Source: Atriophallophorus winterbourni (taxonomy: Eukaryota; Platyhelminthes; Trematoda; Plagiorchiida; Microphallidae). From it: DNA of 64,000 nt. The position numbers were made by a program, and so were the translations under genes. The notes under the pieces were generated by a model that saw only the letters and a list, made by a program, of their open reading frames with translations, was not told where the DNA came from and did no database searches. The stretch lies in contig JACCGJ010020065.1 in NCBI GenBank assembly GCA_013407085.1, positions 1 to 64,000 on the forward strand, written 5' to 3'. Shown here one piece after another: positions 22,655-34,175 of this stretch; within the stretch, counting starts at the first letter, position 1, and each line of letters begins with the position of its first letter.

Positions 22655-23035
22655 ACTGTTCCACAAAGCGTACACGGAGTGAGTAAAAGCATCGGATACA
22701 TTTGAAGGTTGAGATCGTGACAGCTTGCATGGGTATTTGAACCAAATTCGAATAGCTGCGGGCAGGATGGAACGCCGTATGGACCATTGAATGTGTTCGA
22801 ATTAGATTATCCAGGATGCGGTTGCGCTCGAGAGTTCAGCCAATCGGTTTTTAAACGGTAGATTATACAATCCGATAAACATATTTGTAGCCGTCTGATA
22901 TATCATTTCGACTAGCGATATGTCTTTTTTTTAACCATTGTGTTGAGTACCTTTGACAATGAGTGCGGCGGGAAACGTGCGAAAATTAGTCTGAGTAAGA
23001 CGAGTATGCTGCATGCACGCTTATAGACGGCCTCA
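22655..23035 (-). mobile_element. CR1-like LINE, 3' fragment
   Basis: The minus-strand translation includes YKRACSILVLLRLIFARFPPHSLSKVLNT-like sequence (frame interrupted), matching the thumb region of the CR1-like copy at 3521-5883. Nucleotide blocks such as gttccacaaagcgtacac correspond to 3626-3645. Strongly eroded, no catalytic region. Confidence 0.75.
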
Positions 23036-23249
23036 TCATCATCACAGAACATTACACAGGTAGCACGTACCGAATGCTTAACTGCTACAACCATGAAAAA
23101 GTAACACCCTAAAAGATGGGGAAGGGTGGGACTTGAATAACTACGGATTTGATAGAAGAGTAAGAACGAACAAACTGAAAACATGACTACAATTCGAATG
23201 GAACATGCATTCAAACAAGTTTCGTGAATAAGTAGAGCGACATCAGTGC

Positions 23250-23361
23250 AAGACAGCCATTGAACACGGTTTCGGGACATATCCTGAAGCGTAACTAGCC
23301 ATTGCGATATCTGATCGCGGGGACACCAGCCTGGAAGACGCGCAGCGTCGCACACTAACAT
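23250..23361 (-). mobile_element. Possible LINE 3' remnant
   Basis: Minus-strand peptide RLPGWCPRDQISQWLVTLQD followed by Arg/Trp-rich sequence resembles the tail of some flatworm RTE ORFs as I recall them. No other piece is contiguous. Weak call. Confidence 0.3.
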
Positions 23362-23599
23362 TTCCAGATATTGCGATCCATCAAATGGCTAGTTTCGTAT
23401 TTTGTGAACTAGTTTCGTTCTGCGATTATAATTTCACTGCCCAATTAATAAATGAGTACTTTTTCTACGTTTCCAATCGGTAAGAATCACTCCATTCACC
23501 GACGTTTGATTCAGCAATAATGTGAGTGTTTTCCATAGCAAGTGCGCAAACTGATTTAAAATAAGTGGAGTTATTCTGTCCTTCAGCAATAGAATTCTG

Positions 23600-24040
23600 A
23601 CCTTGATCGGGAGACTGCATCAGCTCCATTGTTCGCCATTCAAATTATTAGTTTGAAGCAGTACATAATTTTACTTATCGTCGTTCAACCATTGCTGATA
23701 ACCTCTCGCTAGATACGGAGATTGATAAGTGGATTAATAAAGTTGCTGCCAATTTGTCCCCATTGAATTAGTGTCTGGGGAAAAAGCACGTTAACTGCGA
23801 AGACAAAGATGATGGTATACAACCCCTGCATATCAAATGCTCCACTGTAAGGCAGGGAAACCTGGACGATCTACGAAGCTGAACGCTATCAATCTAAGAA
23901 GCATCGGCCGAATTTTGAGCACATCGTGAGTGGACAAATTAACGAATGCTGAAGTGTTTTCTAAAGGTGGTCTATATAGTATGTTCACCCTACTACGACA
24001 GCACACCCTACGTTTGTTGCGCCGTGTATTGACGAGACCT
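23600..24040 (+). mobile_element. RTE-like LINE (family 1), 3' fragment, decayed
   Basis: The translation shows STIADNLSLDTEIDKWI, later WTN and a shifted MFTLLRQHTLRLLRRV, collinear with the minus-strand RTE at 27386-30970 (ADNLSLDTEIDKRIGRA ... MFTLLRQRRLRWLGHV). Stops and indels throughout. The fragment starts in the RT and breaks off after the thumb. Confidence 0.8.
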
Positions 24041-25186
24041 GTCACCAAGAGCAACCGTAGTTGCGGGAGACTAATTTTAGGATGTTGGTTGCATGTTCTC
24101 TCCGCCAGGAGTTCAGAATTTCACACTGACCGTGGACAGTAACTAATGCGTGGTCCCATTGGGAAAGCCGATTTCGCTATTGGAGGCGAACTGAACCACG
24201 AGTGCTAAGGAACTGCTCAAAATCTCACCACGTGATTTAAAGTGAAATATTGCTCGGAATGTGACATTATTACTCGCAAGGCATTTCTTTTTCTGGAAAG
24301 ATACACCGCTTAGATCACGAATTTTGTTTCCATGAATGGATTCCCGATCGGTCTCGTGCATATTCACAAGTCAGTTTTACGCTAATGCGAAAGTTCAGCA
24401 AGGTAGGAAACCATATAAGCATTATTTTCATCATTTGTTTTGGTCATACGAAATGCTGCACCGGATGTAATCCAACAAATGCAAGTGGAACATTATCGTG
24501 TATCACTTTCGACTGACTATTGATCAAAGATCTGTTGTGCGTGCATGTACAATACCAAATTCGAAATGACAAGATCAAACACAATATGCTTTTGGCGTTG
24601 TATAGTGTCCACGTATTTGAAACACCGCGGTAGGCAATTTATATCTGGTGGTTTGTGTACGAGCATTCACAGTTGCCAGAAATTCAAACGTGTTCACATT
24701 TCAAGTCACCCGGATGCTCACACAGTTCGATTTCATTGGTTTGAATAATACACTCCCCGATGGCACTGCATTACTTGTACCCCGAGGTTTTCAAGCCATA
24801 TAGCAAAACGAGTATCAAAGCAACCAAGACCACTCGAGTGCTCCGGTGCCGTTTTGAATTTTAAGATCAGGAAACGTAAGTTGTTAACCGCTTTGAAGAG
24901 TATTCTAATTTTATTTTCGTGCTATTTGGTAGGCGCTAATACCGTTTACTAAAGGACAACTGAATTTGTATTTCCATTACGCCACACTCTAATGACGGCT
25001 TGGCTAATTTCAATTATACTAAATTCAGCCCTCACTCTCGCGCTCAAGAAAGTGATGGGCAAATCAGGTGATTAAGTCAGTTCGCGAATGAGTTAATTTC
25101 AGTAATGCAACCGAATTTAAGAACCCCGGATCAAATACAACTTTACAACAGAAACTAAAGTTGACAACAATGTATTTTTAACACTT
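24041..25186. other. Intergenic, nothing recognised
   Basis: No exon or repeat that I can support. No canonical aataaa signal for the prefoldin gene was found just downstream of its stop codon on the minus strand. Confidence 0.45.
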
Positions 25187-26064
25187 TTAATCCTCTTCCA
25201 AGTTGATGTGATTTCCGAATTTCGCATAGAGATCCTTTTTGAGGGCAGCCATACGCGTTTTACTATTTGCGATTAACTCATCTAATTCAGACATCCGCAA
25301 GCGAATTTCTTCCTTTTTGGTTGTTATTTCTGAATTTACATCGGCCACTGGAAGATGGAAGAATGTCTCTCCAATCAAGTATCTGCTATGAGTAGTTAAG
25401 AAGTTAGCAAATCGTCATGGCTGCGATCAGATGAATTTGCACACACTCAAAGATTGTGAAACTGTGACCAGAGAGCAAGATAATGGAAATCAAGGAGATC
25501 ATGACGAAGCAGGGGCAAACAATTCATGTTTACAAAACTGAGGTTTCTTAAATCAAGCGGAGGAGCTTAAAGAGCTTAATAATGTGGATAAAATACCAGG
25601 CTCAAGAGTCCTAGTACACAAAATAACCTGAGCTAATTGTATGAAAGCACAAGCCTGATCCATGCAAAGTGCCGCACAGTCAGAGACTGCACGTGGGCTA
25701 AGATACTGTCAGGTTGCCCCTGCCTAAACAGGTATGAGGAAGAAAAAACAACTAATAACACCACGATTCATAAATCAGCGTAATAAAGTTAAAAAATGTA
25801 GTAAAAAGTAAAAGGATACGGATGCTGTTCACAATCTGAAAGTATAAGATCATCTTCAGCATCTCCCAAGTTGGCTAATTCTTTCTAAGAAAACAATCAC
25901 GAGAACAGAGTAATTCATACCTTTTTTAATTCATATTCAGCGAGAAAGTCTTTGGATTTCAAATTCCAGGTAGCGAAACTATTGATTCGTTGTTGATCAT
26001 CGTGAGTCACTTGAATATCCTCCTAGAAAATCAAAAATCAACGAAAACTCACCTTAGATGCCAT
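25187..26064 (-). CDS. PFDN4: Prefoldin subunit 4
   Basis: Beta-type subunit of the hexameric cytosolic prefoldin (GimC) chaperone that hands nascent actin and tubulin to the CCT chaperonin. Minus-strand exons 26064-26053 (ATGGCATCTAAG, MASK), 26022-25921, 25884-25820 and 25382-25187; every junction is GT-AG and in phase; 124 aa plus stop, against about 130 for the family. Landmarks: EDIQVTHDDQQRINSFA in the N-terminal helix, LKSKDFLAEYELKKKELANL coiled coil, LGDAEDDLILSDCE then PYLIGETFFHLP in the beta-hairpin region, a second coiled coil, and the ending LYAKFGNHINLEED, which is diagnostic of subunit 4. A family A repeat sits in intron 3 and another about 65 bp upstream of the ATG. Confidence 0.95.
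25638..25738 (-). repeat. Family A repeat in PFDN4 intron 3
   Basis: Core copy: tatgaaagcacaagcctgat, gtgccgcacagtcagagact, gctaagatactgtcaggttg, ending cctaaacaggtatgagg. Close to consensus, hence probably young. Confidence 0.87.
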
Positions 26065-26129
26065 TACGGAAGGAATAAAGATATGCCCTGCAAAGTTGAT
26101 AAAATACATTTGTGACGAATATGACGTTT

Positions 26130-26232
26130 TTTATGAAAGCACAAGACTGATCCAGGCAAAGTGCCGCAGAGTAAGAGACAGAACGTGGGCTGAGATACTG
26201 TCAGGTTGCTCAGGCCTAGACAAATATGAGAT
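26130..26232 (-). repeat. Family A repeat upstream of PFDN4
   Basis: Core copy: tatgaaagcacaagactgat to caggcctagacaaatatgag. It begins about 65 bp upstream of the PFDN4 start codon on the minus strand, so it occupies the expected promoter or 5' UTR. Confidence 0.87.
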
Positions 26233-26604
26233 AGAAAATAGAAATGGCAGTTGTTAGGACACCCACTTAATGAATAAAACAAGCCGGGTTACCTGATTGA
26301 CTGAAGTTGGCAACGGAAAGAAATTGCTGTTGGGTGAGCCATGTTGTACCTTGACAACAAACCCCCATCTTCATTACATTCAAATTGTCTAACTAGCCCA
26401 TGACAACCAACTTCCGTCGTTCCCACTATGCACTTTCTCACGATTATTCTGTACATTCACAGGTTCACTCTGTTGTCGTCATATAAATACAAACTATGTC
26501 CACAGTTAGATGCACTCACTGGGCACTTGGACTCCCGATCAACGTTACATTACGGCTTTGTTCTGTTTTACTGACTGACTCTGCTGCAACATCACGTATA
26601 ATCC

Positions 26605-26690
26605 ATCATAACAGTAGTGAGACTCCAGCGTGTTTCAATATGCAGCTTATCAAAGGTGGCCAATTAATTTGGCATGGTATGACGTAACAC
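26605..26690 (-). repeat. Family A repeat, 5' body only
   Basis: gtagtgagactccagcgtgt, tatgcagcttatc, ggccaattaatttggcatgg in family order without the core. Probably a truncated copy, or the displaced remainder of the copy at 26130. Confidence 0.6.
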
Positions 26691-27006
26691 CGCATTGCAC
26701 CAGAATGTACTAATGATAATCTGGCATAGCAAATAGTTCAGCGATGGCTCATAGCTAAACTGCTTTTACTGATAAAGGAAGAAGCGAAGGCAGGTGACTA
26801 GTGTTCCTAAACCAGTTTGCGTCGGACAGGTGTGTTATTATTATTATTTGCACAATCTGATACAGATATGGTGCCGTTCAACAGAAACAATTAAATGTAC
26901 AAAGCGGGTAGAAACCGTGAGAAAAAGAACAGTGGATAATTTTTGTCCATTTACACACGTCATTTTTGAATTATTTTCAATATAGTTTTTGACCGATAGG
27001 AAAATG

Positions 27007-27385
27007 TCAGGGAATAATAGAGATGATGCACTCTTTCCATTGATGTCGGTTCATTGTCATCGTTGCTAATGTGTCGAGCCATACACTCTTACCTTCTCTT
27101 GCACGGATGTGCAATCGTGCAGCATTTCTGTGCTGTACGGATTTCATGCACAGGACGTGCCCCAGCCAGCGGAGACGACGTCGGTTAATGGCTGTCTGGA
27201 GGCTACTGCCGATGCTTCCTAATACGCGGCGCATGACCTCAGAGTTGCAAACGTGGTGTTGCCACCGTACGTGAGCAATTCTTCGCAGACAACGTTGGTC
27301 GAAAACCTCAAGCCTCCTAACATCTTCTGCGCGAACTGTCCAACATTCACTCCCGTATAGCAATACTGTCCTTACCGATGTGGAA
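27007..27385 (-). mobile_element. RTE-like LINE (family 2), C-terminal fragment
   Basis: The minus-strand peptide VLLYGSECWTVRAEDVRRLE, FDQRCLRRIAHVRW, RRRLRWLGHVLCM and a final HQWKECI is the conserved end of an RTE-type RT. It is collinear with LLYGCETWSFRA in the copy at 9640-10870. The family 1 element begins exactly where this fragment is cut (about 27386), so the two families abut without a spacer. Confidence 0.85.
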
Positions 27386-30300
27386 TGTTGTTGGCCTCCT
27401 TCGGTCGATGTCGACCATGGATGTACATCACAAACGCGTGAATGTTCAAGTTTTGCAGCTTTTTGAGTGACTAAACAGTCCGATTCGGGAGGAACAATCT
27501 CTCCCGCAGCGCTTGCAACGATCGTCAGAACTCTGTTGTATTGCGTCAGTAGCACGTCGGCGGCGTGATCTGCGTTCAGCCGCCAAGAGCTGTATCTGCT
27601 CCTCCCCAGCATGCAGACGACGCTTTACACAGTGCCTCCAATGTGAGCGGTCAAGAGCAAGTTCTTCCCAACTCGCCGGGTCAATGCCAAGAGCTTTCAT
27701 ATCCCTTTTGCAAACGTCTTTGTACCGCAAGTGCGGTCTGCGCAATGGTCGACTTCCTAGTTGCAACTCACCATAGAGTAGATCTTTCGGAATACGACTA
27801 TTTTCCATTCTATAGACATGACCAAGCCAGCGCAGGCGACGCTGTCGCAATAGAGTGAACATGCTCGGTAGACCAGCTTATGAAAGCACTTCAGCATTAG
27901 TCACTCTGTCCATCCACGATATGTTCAAGATACGACGGATGCTTCGTAGATGGAAAGCATTCAGCTTCCGTTCGTGTCTTGCGTGGGTGGTCCAGGTTTC
28001 ACTGCCGTAGAGTAAAGCGTTCAGTACGCACGCGCTGTACACCATCATTTTCGTCTTTACAGTCAGCTTGCGGTTACCCCAAACACGAGAATTTAAACGG
28101 GACAGAATGACAGCTGCTCTGCCAATTCGCTTATCAATCTCCGTGTCTAGCGAGAGGTTATCCGCAATGGTTGAACCAAGGTATGTGAACTGATGTACTG
28201 ATTCAAGCTGACAGTTTTCAACAGTTATGATGGGAGGCGATACAGTCCCTTGGCTAAGGACTTTGGTCTTGCTCATGCTGATTGTTAGACCAAAGTCTTT
28301 GCATGCCGACGAAAAACAGTCCATTTGAGACTGAAGGTGCTCTTGGGAGTGAGCAATGAAGGCTGCATCGTCGGCAAACAGCAGGTCACGGATTAGCACA
28401 TTTCGTGCCTTGGTTTGTGCTCTCAACCGGTTTAGGTTGAAAAACTTGCCATCATTTCGCGTACGTAAGTAAATACCTTCTGTTCTCGTCCTGAAAGCGT
28501 ACTTCAGAAGCAGAGCAAAGAAAATGCCGAACAGCGTGGGAGCCAGAACACACCCTTGTTTGACTCCTCGGCGAATTTCAAAGACTTCTGAGCTGAAACC
28601 GTTAAAATGGACTGAGCCCTTCATGCCTGAGTGGAACGAAATAACGAGCTTTAGCAGTCTTGGTGGGCAGCCTATCAAATCAAGCATTTTGAAGAGACCC
28701 TCCCTGCTGACGTAGTCGAATGCCTTCGTTAAATCAATAAAAACAGCGTATAATGGCATACGCTGTTCCCGACATTTTTCTTGAAGTTTTCTCAGGGAGA
28801 AGATCATGTCAACGGTTGATCTTTCCTTGCGGAAGCCACATTGAGATTCGGAGTAAATTCTATCAGCTAAAACTTGCAGCCCGATCTGTAAGACTTTAGC
28901 AAACAATTTGCCTACAACATTCAGAAGGAAGATTCCTCTGTAATTGTTGCAGTCACCTCTATCTCCTTTATTCTTGAATAGCGTGATGATCTTTGTGTCT
29001 CGCATCTCTTGTGGGACACACTCCTCCTGCCAGCACTGAAGAAGCAAAGGGTGAAGCGGTTGTAATAATGCTGCTCTACCGCATTTGATGAGCTCAGGTG
29101 GAATTCCGTCGTCACCAGGGGCCTTCCCATTCGCTAAGCGGTCGATTGCTCTATTGAGCTCATCAAGAGTAGGGGGAGTATCTAGATATTCAATAGTCGG
29201 CAACCGCTCGAAATTTTCAAATACATGTGGTAAAACCGTACTGTCCCTAGAGTAGAGGGAGGAGAAGTGCTCTACCCATCTTTCCATCTGCTGAGTTTTG
29301 TCCACAATCGGGTCACCAGATACAGACTTAATGGGAGCCATTTTATGTTTGTTTGGACCAATGGCTCTCTTGATCCCATCATACATGCCGTTAAAATTTC
29401 CAGTATCCGCAGCTTTTTGGATACTAAGGCTAATTTCTGTCCAGTAGTCATTTGCACATCGCCTTGCAGTCTGTTGGACCTTATTTCTGGCTGCTCTTAA
29501 AAGTCGTAAGTTTTCATCTGTTGGCATACCTTTGAACCTCAAGAATGCTGACCGTTTCTCATCCAACACAGCAGTCATCTCAGAAGCTTTTGCTTCGAAC
29601 CAGTCGCTCGTTCGAGCTTTCTTCGGACCGAAAGTGGAAAGTGCGACTCGGCATATGCTGTTTTTAATCGATTCCCAGTTTTCTGAAGCCGATTTAAGTG
29701 GGGTTGTCTTGCTGAACTCGGCTGTGAAGGCTTTTGCAAATCGCGCAGCTAGATTAGGTTCGCACATGCGGGTGACGTCAATCCTAGGCTTACCAGACAA
29801 TTTGGTGCGGTGAAATCTCGTTTCGGAAAGCTTCAGTTTTGCCCAGACCAGTGAATGATCAGTGTCACAGTCTGCCCTTTGATATGATCTGGTGAGAAGT
29901 ACGCTTCCTATATTAGTGCGCCTAACAAGAATAAGATCAAGCTGGTGCCAGTGCTTAGAGCGAGGATGTTTTCAAGAGACCTTATGCTGTGGTTTTGTTT
30001 GAAAGAAAGTGTTACTAACACAGAGACTGAACTGTGTGCATAATTCTAAAAGGCGTAGTCCATTTTCATTAGTTTTACCTACACCGAATTTACCGAGACA
30101 GTCTTGCCAAGATTCGTAATCCGCACCAACTCTAGCATTGAAATCACCCAATACCACTACACAGTTTCTTTGTGGCACGTTTTTCAGGACTGTTGCGAGG
30201 TTGTAATAAAAAGCGTCTTTTTCAGTAGTCGTCGCAGAAAGCGTCGGCGCATAAACGTTTACCAACGTAATGGTACCAGTAATGCACCTCAGATTTAGAG

Positions 30301-30970
30301 TCCAAATCCGTTCGCGCCCGCTGCTGCTCGGTTCTGTTGCTTTTAGAAGGTCGTTTCGAACGGCAAACCCAACTCCATGCAGTCGAGGCTCATCAGAACC
30401 CCTTCCTTTCCAAAAAAACGTGTAATCTCTTTCTGTCAGCTTACCAGTGTCTGGTAATCGCGTCTCTTGTAGGGCTGCCACGTCGACCTTTAGTCTCCTT
30501 AACTCGTTATTAATAACAGCAGATTTTCTCACGCCTCTGATATTCGAGACGTCGTCGTGAAATCCAGGAAGCATGGACCGGACGTTCCAGGTTCCCAGTT
30601 TCAGAAATGACATTTGTTTGTTCGTAGTTGGTTTCGCTGGTGCGGAAATAACAGTCTGCTTGTCGGTTGATTCCTAATCCCCATGCACCCAATGAGGATA
30701 GCAGACCGTGGCGAGACGGCACCATATTGGCTGGGGGCTGCCCAGCTTGAGGCGGGCGGTAGCCGTCCAATGAGACCTGAAAGTCTCTCCCACCGTCGAA
30801 ATCAGCCCCAGGCGCTGAGCTCTACGCCAATCGAGCCATAGCTTTTAACCGGTATCTGCTGCTTCCCGTGTTATTATCCGCAGAAGCGGAATGGAGTGTC
30901 CTCTCCATTGGTGCGTTGTGATGTACGCCAGGGCAGTTCAAAATGGAGAACTAGCTGTTGTCCATGCAGC
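27386..30970 (-). mobile_element. RTE-like LINE (family 1), nearly full length, two nonsense codons
   Basis: A single minus-strand frame from ATG at 30613 to a stop at 27446 encodes an AP endonuclease plus reverse transcriptase of about 1055 codons, interrupted only by TGA at 29974-29972 and TAA at 27880-27878. Endonuclease motifs: GTWNVRSML, LQETRLPD, NVYAPTLS, VLGDFNARVG and, past the TGA, DTDHSLVWAK. RT motifs: GDDGIPPELIK, DLTKAFDYVSREGLF, RRGVKQGCVLAPTLF, LLFADDAAFIA near 28370 (catalytic FADD intact), YLGSTIADNLSLD. A C-terminal finger CKRCGRDCSSRIGLF-x-H-x4-C closes the ORF. About 350 bp of 5' leader precede it. The 3' end lies near the ggaggccaacaaca block (27386-27400). The 5' boundary is approximate. 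Confidence 0.92.
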
Positions 30971-31047
30971 AAGTACATAAATCGATATTTTTTCATTTTA
31001 TGTCCAACATTTGCCTACCAAACTAACAACGCTTACACTACGCGATA

Positions 31048-31472
31048 ATTCCTGAATTCATCCAGCTTCCTGGATCTTGTTACAAGAACAAAGACATTCA
31101 AAAGCTCTGTCAGGCGTTTGCAGACGCGCGCTTTGGAAACATAGATGTTGATAGAACCGATTGTCCGACAGTTTTAGGCACAGGAAAAAGGCATCTCAGA
31201 AAATTGCTGTGACCATTAGGAAGGGAGACTTAGTTGCATTGCACCGGACAAGAACCTAATGAGAAATTACTACTTCGTCAAAACAGGCGTTGAAATGACT
31301 GTACCCTCGCTAAGCCTACCGGAGGCATCGCGAAGACTTCTCATTTATGAAACTCATTGAGATATACACGGAAGAACTTATCTCTAGCGATACTTCCCGT
31401 AGAGATGCCGAGAAAAAAGAAGCAACTGACGAGTTCAACAGAAACCCGAAACTGATGGAGAAATGTCGTTGA
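31048..31472 (+). pseudogene. Decayed coding sequence of unknown origin
   Basis: Frame 1 (31048-31212) reads IPEFIQLPGSCYKNKD then IQKLCQAFADARFG and more, with balanced composition, and ends at TGA. Further on, two other frames read EMTVPSLSLPEASRRLL and IEIYTEELISSDTSRRDAEK to a TGA at 31470-31472. The codon-like texture and frame changes suggest a pseudogene or a retrocopy with indels. I do not recognise the family. It could also be short exons with introns I cannot delimit. Confidence 0.3.
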
Positions 31473-32429
31473 TAGTAATGTCTCTCTAAGGGATAATTGC
31501 TAAATTAATAATTTTATAATGCTGTATGACTGTATACACGGTTGAATTATGGGAATCGTTTTCAGTTTTAATACCAAGATCTTTTTCATATTCATATATT
31601 TATTTATTTATTCATATATTTTCATATTATACTAGTGAATATATTTTGGTAAATATATGCTGTAATAATCGATTTCCTTAAAAGTTTTATGCACATGCTC
31701 CGCTAAACGTTAACTATGATGTGATTCTAGCCTCAAAAACTTCGTAATTTTAATTCGGAAACGATCGAAGACATATTTTAAGGCGCCATGCAGGTGGTAC
31801 CCGATTAGCACACACCTGTTGCATCCAACTGTTCCCGAATTTGCCGACTGGCCTCCGTGGGAAATGTGCACTAAAGATGATTCAATGCGACAACTGGTTG
31901 CCTGCCCCAAAGTTAACGAAGCGCATTTGGCATCCGCTTTCGGCATCCCATTTGCCTGAAATTAACTTTGTTATTGTGGGACAACCGAGGAAGATTATAG
32001 CTCGTTAATTTTCTAATTATAATTTTTTGCTGGTCTAGGTAGCAAGAAATTATAGTGTTAAATGATCTGGATGAGTTTGACCTCAATGGTTCGCTAGCGC
32101 CCTATTTTCGATACAAATAATCCGAATCAAATAGGTCGACTTACCGTAGAACTATAAAGCACCTGGATTATTCGATAAATATTGTCGTTTGATTAGACGT
32201 TGTGGAATTTGTAGTGTCGCTGTGTGTTTGCGCGTATGTTTCGATCTAGTAAACATGCGATTGAAATAATTTAGATGAACAGTTTTCTGCACACAAAACC
32301 TTTAGGGAGTGCAAGAAAATTCAGAGATAAATAGTACAAAAGAAGTGGATGGTAAAACTTTAGTATAGGTTTGAGGCCGAGATATAAGAAATGGGTATCG
32401 AAAAGCGAACACAATGATGAAAAACCTCT
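31473..32429. other. AT-rich spacer, no gene recognised
   Basis: Contains a simple ttta/tcatat-rich patch near 31590-31640. A 78-codon minus-strand frame (31946-31710) has no family features and I do not call it. Confidence 0.45.
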
Positions 32430-32790
32430 CAGCACTTCGAAAAAGCTCATTTGCATGTATTTCCATTATACACAACCCAGGTCCGTTATCGTACTGTTTG
32501 CACTCATCAGGTAAGGACAGTGCGATCAGGATCCGCATGCGCTTGCAATAGTGTAGTATAGACAGTAAACAAACTATCGATCAAGCATCAATTGAGATCG
32601 ATCGTAAGTGCATATTGTGATTATCGTTCCCTGTACAAACATTGTGTTATTCATTCATTCGTACAATACACGAGTTCAGTTACGGTTGTGTTCTGTCGAA
32701 CCCAAGGCTGGGCCAGTAGTAGCACATCACAGATATAAAAAATGGTAAACAAGTTGCGCTTGTATGCCACTGTTGGATAAGTTTGTTACG
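32430..32790. repeat. Family C repeat, longest copy
   Basis: Blocks shared with other sites: aaaagctcatttgcatgtat (also 13530-13550), the cctgatgag/gcatgcggatcctgat block read on the minus strand (also 57637-57675 on plus), gatcgatcgtaagtgcatat (also 9317-9336) and, inverted, the atgccactgttggat block (also 13580 region). Several pieces therefore occur together only here. Confidence 0.6.
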
Positions 32791-32914
32791 AATAAGCTGT
32801 TAAATCACATAAGCCTACACATCATTCAAACTCATTTAATACATCTACAATTTGATAAACTAAAACGCACGATTAGTATTAAATTTTCGTAAATTAATTA
32901 TCTAATTTCTGACG

Positions 32915-33015
32915 AAAAGAGTGGTGTTTTTTCAACAAACGTATAGTTTTATGCCATCATTAAATAGGGTTCTCACGATAAACCACGATGTCTAAATACA
33001 CAATCACATTGTGTA
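32915..33015 (+). repeat. Family B repeat
   Basis: aaatagggttctcacgataa, ccacgatgtctaaatacaca and atcacattgtg match the order of the copies at 40741-40845 (plus) and 56795-56910 and 55380-55490 (minus). Confidence 0.65.
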
Positions 33016-33769
33016 AAGGATGGGGGTGTATGCACAACATTACAGCGAGGGTTTGTATTGTGATACTTCCATCCCACGCACATATATTTCGCAACCGGGT
33101 TCTGACTATTTGTCCTAATCGGTACAAATCTTTGAAAAATAATAATATTCTGGTAAGAAAAACACAATTTTCGTGTTGGAAATGCATAGATAATTTGAAT
33201 CAGTTATTAAAGAAATGCCTTTTGAAAATTCGAAAATGATTGTCCGTCGAGTGCTCAAGAATCATATAAACGACACAAATATAAGGTGCAGTTCATTGAC
33301 CTCATTAAATAAATATAAGAAGGATTTTGAATATGCATTTAAACATTGGATTAAAGTTCTTAAACACAATAAAATGTGTAAATATGAAACGTAAAAACCT
33401 CGTCATAAAATATACAGATAACATTAATAAGACAAATTTACCATTTTTGTTTCAATGAAAGTTCGTTTGGACAAAGATAATTTAGTGCAAATGAAATGAA
33501 GTACAATTGCTACAACGATATTTTGCTAAATATGTAAACAATATTTTGTTAATAATGGATTCAAAGCGAACTTTCCAACATTTTAAAAGGAAGCCCTAAT
33601 ATCTTTTTCTTCTTCAATGAACTTTCTTTCAAAATTGAGCAAAATGTTGTATATGCTGGAGTTTGCTGCTTGTCATCAATAAAATTATTGATTGCTAATG
33701 AAAAAATAAAACGAAATTAACCGAAACAATTCAATTTCACTATAGATTAATGTTGCAGCTAGTTAATAG
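33016..33769. other. AT-rich spacer, no feature recognised
   Basis: No coding or repeat signal that I can support. Confidence 0.4.
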
Positions 33770-34175
33770 ACGTGTTGATGTTGAGTTGAACCCAAGAAAT
33801 CGACCTTTGGACAGACGACAATTGTGGTACACAGATATTCGTTAAAGCACCACGAAAGCTCTCGGCATTGATCCTGCGAGTTAGGAAAAACTTGCTCTTG
33901 TGTGCTCATTTTGAATGCACTGTGTAAAGCGTCAATTCCGAACTATGGAAGAGCAAATACAGCTCTTGGATGAGGAACGCAGATCACGCCACCGGCGTGC
34001 AATTGACGCCAATCGACCGAGTACTTTCCTTACTGTGAGCGCTGCGGGAGAGAGTGTCACTCAAGAATCGGACTGCTTATTTATTCTAAATGCTGCGGAG
34101 CATGAATCCATCATGCGTTTGTAATGTACATCCATGGTTGACATCAACCGATGGAGGCCAACAACAATAACAATG
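33770..34175 (+). mobile_element. RTE-like LINE (family 1), 3' end only
   Basis: Collinear with the tail of the 27386-30970 element: a disrupted ALGIDPAS region, then HCVKRQFRTMEEQIQLLDEE, RRSRHRRAIDA, and shifted TVSAAGES-like sequence. The nucleotide tail tgtaatgtacatccatggtt and ggaggccaacaacaa then matches the 3' UTR end of family 1. Carries stops and small deletions. Confidence 0.82.

Noticed and set aside
22912..23361. 149-codon minus-strand frame that looks like a gene by length
   Set aside because: It is a fusion of a CR1 tail (YKRACSILVLLRLIFARF), unidentified sequence and a possible LINE remnant, not one protein.
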